Shown: piece after piece, positions 14,537 to 16,289 of the stretch
Numbering within the stretch: position 1 is the stretch's first letter
How the letters are laid out: every line of letters begins with the position of its first letter
DNA from: Clostridium sp. CAG:167
GTDB lineage: Bacteria > Bacillota > Clostridia > Lachnospirales > Lachnospiraceae
Length of the DNA: 16,289 nucleotides
Assembly: GCA_000433735.1 (NCBI GenBank)
Contig: HF998355.1
Span: 1,406-17,694 of the forward strand
Direction of reading: 5' to 3'
Program-made: the position numbers and the translations under genes
Notes under the pieces: generated by a model
The model's database searches: none
What the model was told of the DNA's origin: nothing
What the model saw: only the letters and a program-made list of their open reading frames with translations

Positions 14537-16289
14537 TCAGGGTTCTTGTAACCGGCAGGTGTCCGTTTTTTAACGGGCATCTGTTTTTTAGGTTCCGGCA
14601 CTTTCTCCAGGATCACGATGGATCTTGGTTCCATTTTTACCACTCCCTGCTGCAAAGTACCGCCCTTTTTTTCTGCTGTATCATACAACACCTTCCATGT
14701 TTTTCCTTTCTGGATGTCCGGCAGATAAAATTCATGAGCCTCCCAGTGGAAGTTAAAAGCAAAGTATAAACTTTCCCCTCCAAAATATGCCCCATAATAT
14801 AAAATCCCCAATTCCCTGCTGTAATATGAAAAATCCGCTGTCCACGGTTCCCTTCCATGACAGGACACATCCGGTGCCCCCAGAGAGCGGTAATCAGATC
14901 CTCGAAGAAATTCTTTATTTTGATACAATGGATGTCTTTTTCTAAATGCCAACAGTTCCCTCACAAAATCAAAGGTTTCTGTATTTTTCTCCAGATCATT
15001 CCAATTCAGCCAAGTAGTAGGATTATCCTGACAGTAAGCATTGTTATTTCCCTTCTGGGAGTTTCCAAACTCGTCCCCTGCCAGTATCATAGGCGGAGCC
15101 ATCCCTAAAAGCAGCATAACCCAGGCATTCCGGTCCTGCTTTCTTCTCATGGCAAGTACCGGTTTTTTTCGGGTATATCCTTCCATACCGCAATTCCAGC
15201 TGTAATTGTACTGGGTTCCGTCCCGGTTCTTTTCTCCGTTTTTTTCATTGTGTTTTATGTCATACGAGATCAGATCCCTTAAAGTAAATCCATTGTGCTG
15301 GGTAATGTAGTGGAGATTTTCACCATCCTGTCTCTGCTGCTTGAAATAATGATAAAAGCCTTCTGTCTGACCCTCATCACTTTTCAAAAACCTTCTGGCA
15401 TTAATCATAAATCCGTCATTCATCTCCATGTACATGCCCTGGCTGTCAGCCTGATATCCATCTCCAAATATCTTGCAGTACGCAAGAACCGGATCTTGTC
15501 TAAGCCATTCTAAATCCATTTTATCTGAAGTAACATGAAATCCATCTACATGGTACTCCTGTGCATAATACCGCAGACATCTTGTTATAAATTCCGGACT
15601 TTTCCCTTCAAAATACATATCAAGGATAAAGTTCATACCCTGACTGTGCAGGCTGCAGACCATTTCCTTAAATTCAGTCACAACCGGTTTGTTTCCGCTT
15701 CCATAACTGGCTTTTGGTGAAAAATAAAATGCATCTCTGGTGTATCCCCAGTAATTGATCTTATTTAACAAGCTCCCTGTTTCATCTGTCATCTGCTCAT
15801 TAAAATCATATACCGGCATCATAAACAGCGTATTGATCCCCAGTTCTTTCAGATATGGGATTTTTTCTGTCACTCCGGAAAAAGTTCCCGGGTGCTTTAC
15901 CTTAGAACTTTCATGTTTTGTAAAACCTCTGACATGACATTGATACACGATCATCTGCTTTAATGGGATATATGTCCTATTTTCTCCTGTCCAGTCAAAT
16001 TCATCTGTACAGACTTTTCCACGGACCTGTGCCCTCTTTTTTCCAAACCGTTCCCTGCCTGCTGTCATGCACGCATAAGGATCTGTAAATGTCTGTCCTG
16101 ATGCATAAAAGTCATACTCCAGACCATTTAATTCATCTGCCAGACCGGGACTCTGAAGACACAATGTAAATACATCTTCACTTTCTCCTGTCTGAGCCGG
16201 AAACATGCAATACTTTTTAACTAATCCTCTCTGGTCAAAGAAACGGATCCAGCAATTTTTAACGCCTTTCTTCCAGACAGATATTGATA
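14533..16289 (-). CDS. GH13 isoamylase/GlgX-like protein lacking catalytic residues (5' end outside window)
   Basis: The C-terminal 585 residues of a GlgX/isoamylase-like GH13 protein; the frame is open to the right edge, so the true start and any N-terminal CBM48 are missing. Scaffold motifs are strong: YQCHVRGFTKHESS, GTFSGVTEKIPYLKELGI, NYWGYTRDAFYFSPKASYGS, NYSWNCGMEG, GMAPPMILAGDEFG and NNNAYCQDNPTTWLNW. The catalytic sites are not kept. The region II GFRFD equivalent reads GFHVT (nucleophile Asp to Thr and Arg to His, near 15532-15542). The region III segment (about 15451-15490) has no AEPW glutamate. Region IV reads HNGFTLRDL instead of HDGFTLRDL (about 15292-15297). The region I NH pair is also gone. 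It is therefore probably a glycan-binding or regulatory pseudoenzyme, with no sign of frameshift. Confidence 0.85.
   Translation of the reverse strand, partial: SISVWKKGVKNCWIRFFDQRGLVKKYCMFPAQTGESEDVFTLCLQSPGLADELNGLEYDFYASGQTFTDPYACMTAGRERFGKKRAQVRGKVCTDEFDWTGENRTYIPLKQMIVYQCHVRGFTKHESSKVKHPGTFSGVTEKIPYLKELGINTLFMMPVYDFNEQMTDETGSLLNKINYWGYTRDAFYFSPKASYGSGNKPVVTEFKEMVCSLHSQGMNFILDMYFEGKSPEFITRCLRYYAQEYHVDGFHVTSDKMDLEWLRQDPVLAYCKIFGDGYQADSQGMYMEMNDGFMINARRFLKSDEGQTEGFYHYFKQQRQDGENLHYITQHNGFTLRDLISYDIKHNEKNGEKNRDGTQYNYSWNCGMEGYTRKKPVLAMRRKQDRNAWVMLLLGMAPPMILAGDEFGNSQKGNNNAYCQDNPTTWLNWNDLEKNTETFDFVRELLAFRKRHPLYQNKEFLRGSDYRSLGAPDVSCHGREPWTADFSYYSRELGILYYGAYFGGESLYFAFNFHWEAHEFYLPDIQKGKTWKVLYDTAEKKGGTLQQGVVKMEPRSIVILEKVPEPKKQMPVKKRTPAGYKNPD
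14556..14589 (+). terminator. Terminator of the small Cys-rich gene, inside the antisense GH13 coding region
   Basis: CAGGTGTCCG (14556-14565) pairs with CGGGCATCTG (14574-14583) over 10 bp including two G-U pairs. The loop is 8 bases and TTTTTT follows at 14584-14589. It starts 20 bases after the stop at 14536. Because of the G-U pairs the hairpin is stable only in the plus-strand RNA. Confidence 0.75.

Noticed and set aside
1..16289. CRISPR array, tRNA, rRNA, IS element or prophage
   Set aside because: No spaced direct repeats, cloverleaf, rRNA motif, transposase, integrase or target-site duplications were seen on reading both strands.

Overview
The window looks like a chromosomal segment of a low-to-moderate GC, Gram-positive gut Clostridia species, most likely Lachnospiraceae. 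This rests on gene content: an LrgAB pair, SbcDC, CsoR/CopA, a CIRCE-linked htpG, a secreted CAP protein with the lysine-rich C-terminal module common in that family, and a DUF5721-like gene. It also rests on strong AGGAGG-type ribosome binding sites and clean sigma-A-type promoters. The lineage call is inference. I see no phage, IS element, CRISPR array, tRNA or rRNA. Nearly all DNA is coding; the longest gene-free stretch is about 196 bases (11025-11220).

Layout from left to right, with most genes on the minus strand. (1) 1-4445 reads as one minus-strand operon, lrgA-lrgB-HAD phosphatase-sbcD-sbcC (sbcC runs off the left edge). The genes overlap or nearly touch, and a consensus promoter lies at 4512-4539. 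(2) 4548-5822 is a secreted CAP/Ig-like/FN3-like protein with its own promoter. (3) 5936-11024 is a second minus-strand cluster: csoR, then copA with a CopZ domain fused to its C-terminus, then a GH43 endo-arabinanase 13 bases behind copA. A CsoR-type operator sits inside the csoR promoter spacer. (4) A divergent plus-strand gene for a hotdog acyl-CoA thioesterase (11221-11577) has an extended -10 promoter and a strongly structured leader, and ends in a bidirectional terminator. (5) htpG (11690-13711) has a sigma-A promoter with a perfect CIRCE element just upstream of the -35. That CIRCE overlaps the stop codon of the preceding DUF5721-like gene (13814-14254). (6) A small cysteine-rich protein (14345-14536, plus) is divergent from the DUF5721-like gene and collides stop-to-stop with a large GH13 gene (14533-16289, minus, 5' end outside).

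Points of most interest: the GlgX/isoamylase-like GH13 protein keeps the family scaffold but has lost all three catalytic carboxylates, so it reads as a pseudoenzyme. copA carries an internal Shine-Dalgarno and ATG placed exactly to release a free 69-residue CopZ. The CIRCE repeat appears to serve as HrcA operator, 3' coding sequence and possible transcription terminator. The arabinanase has a two-signal, two-membrane-segment architecture and lies in a copper-responsive transcription unit. Several regulatory hairpins are embedded in coding sequence, including a plus-strand terminator kept inside the antisense 3' end of the GH13 gene.
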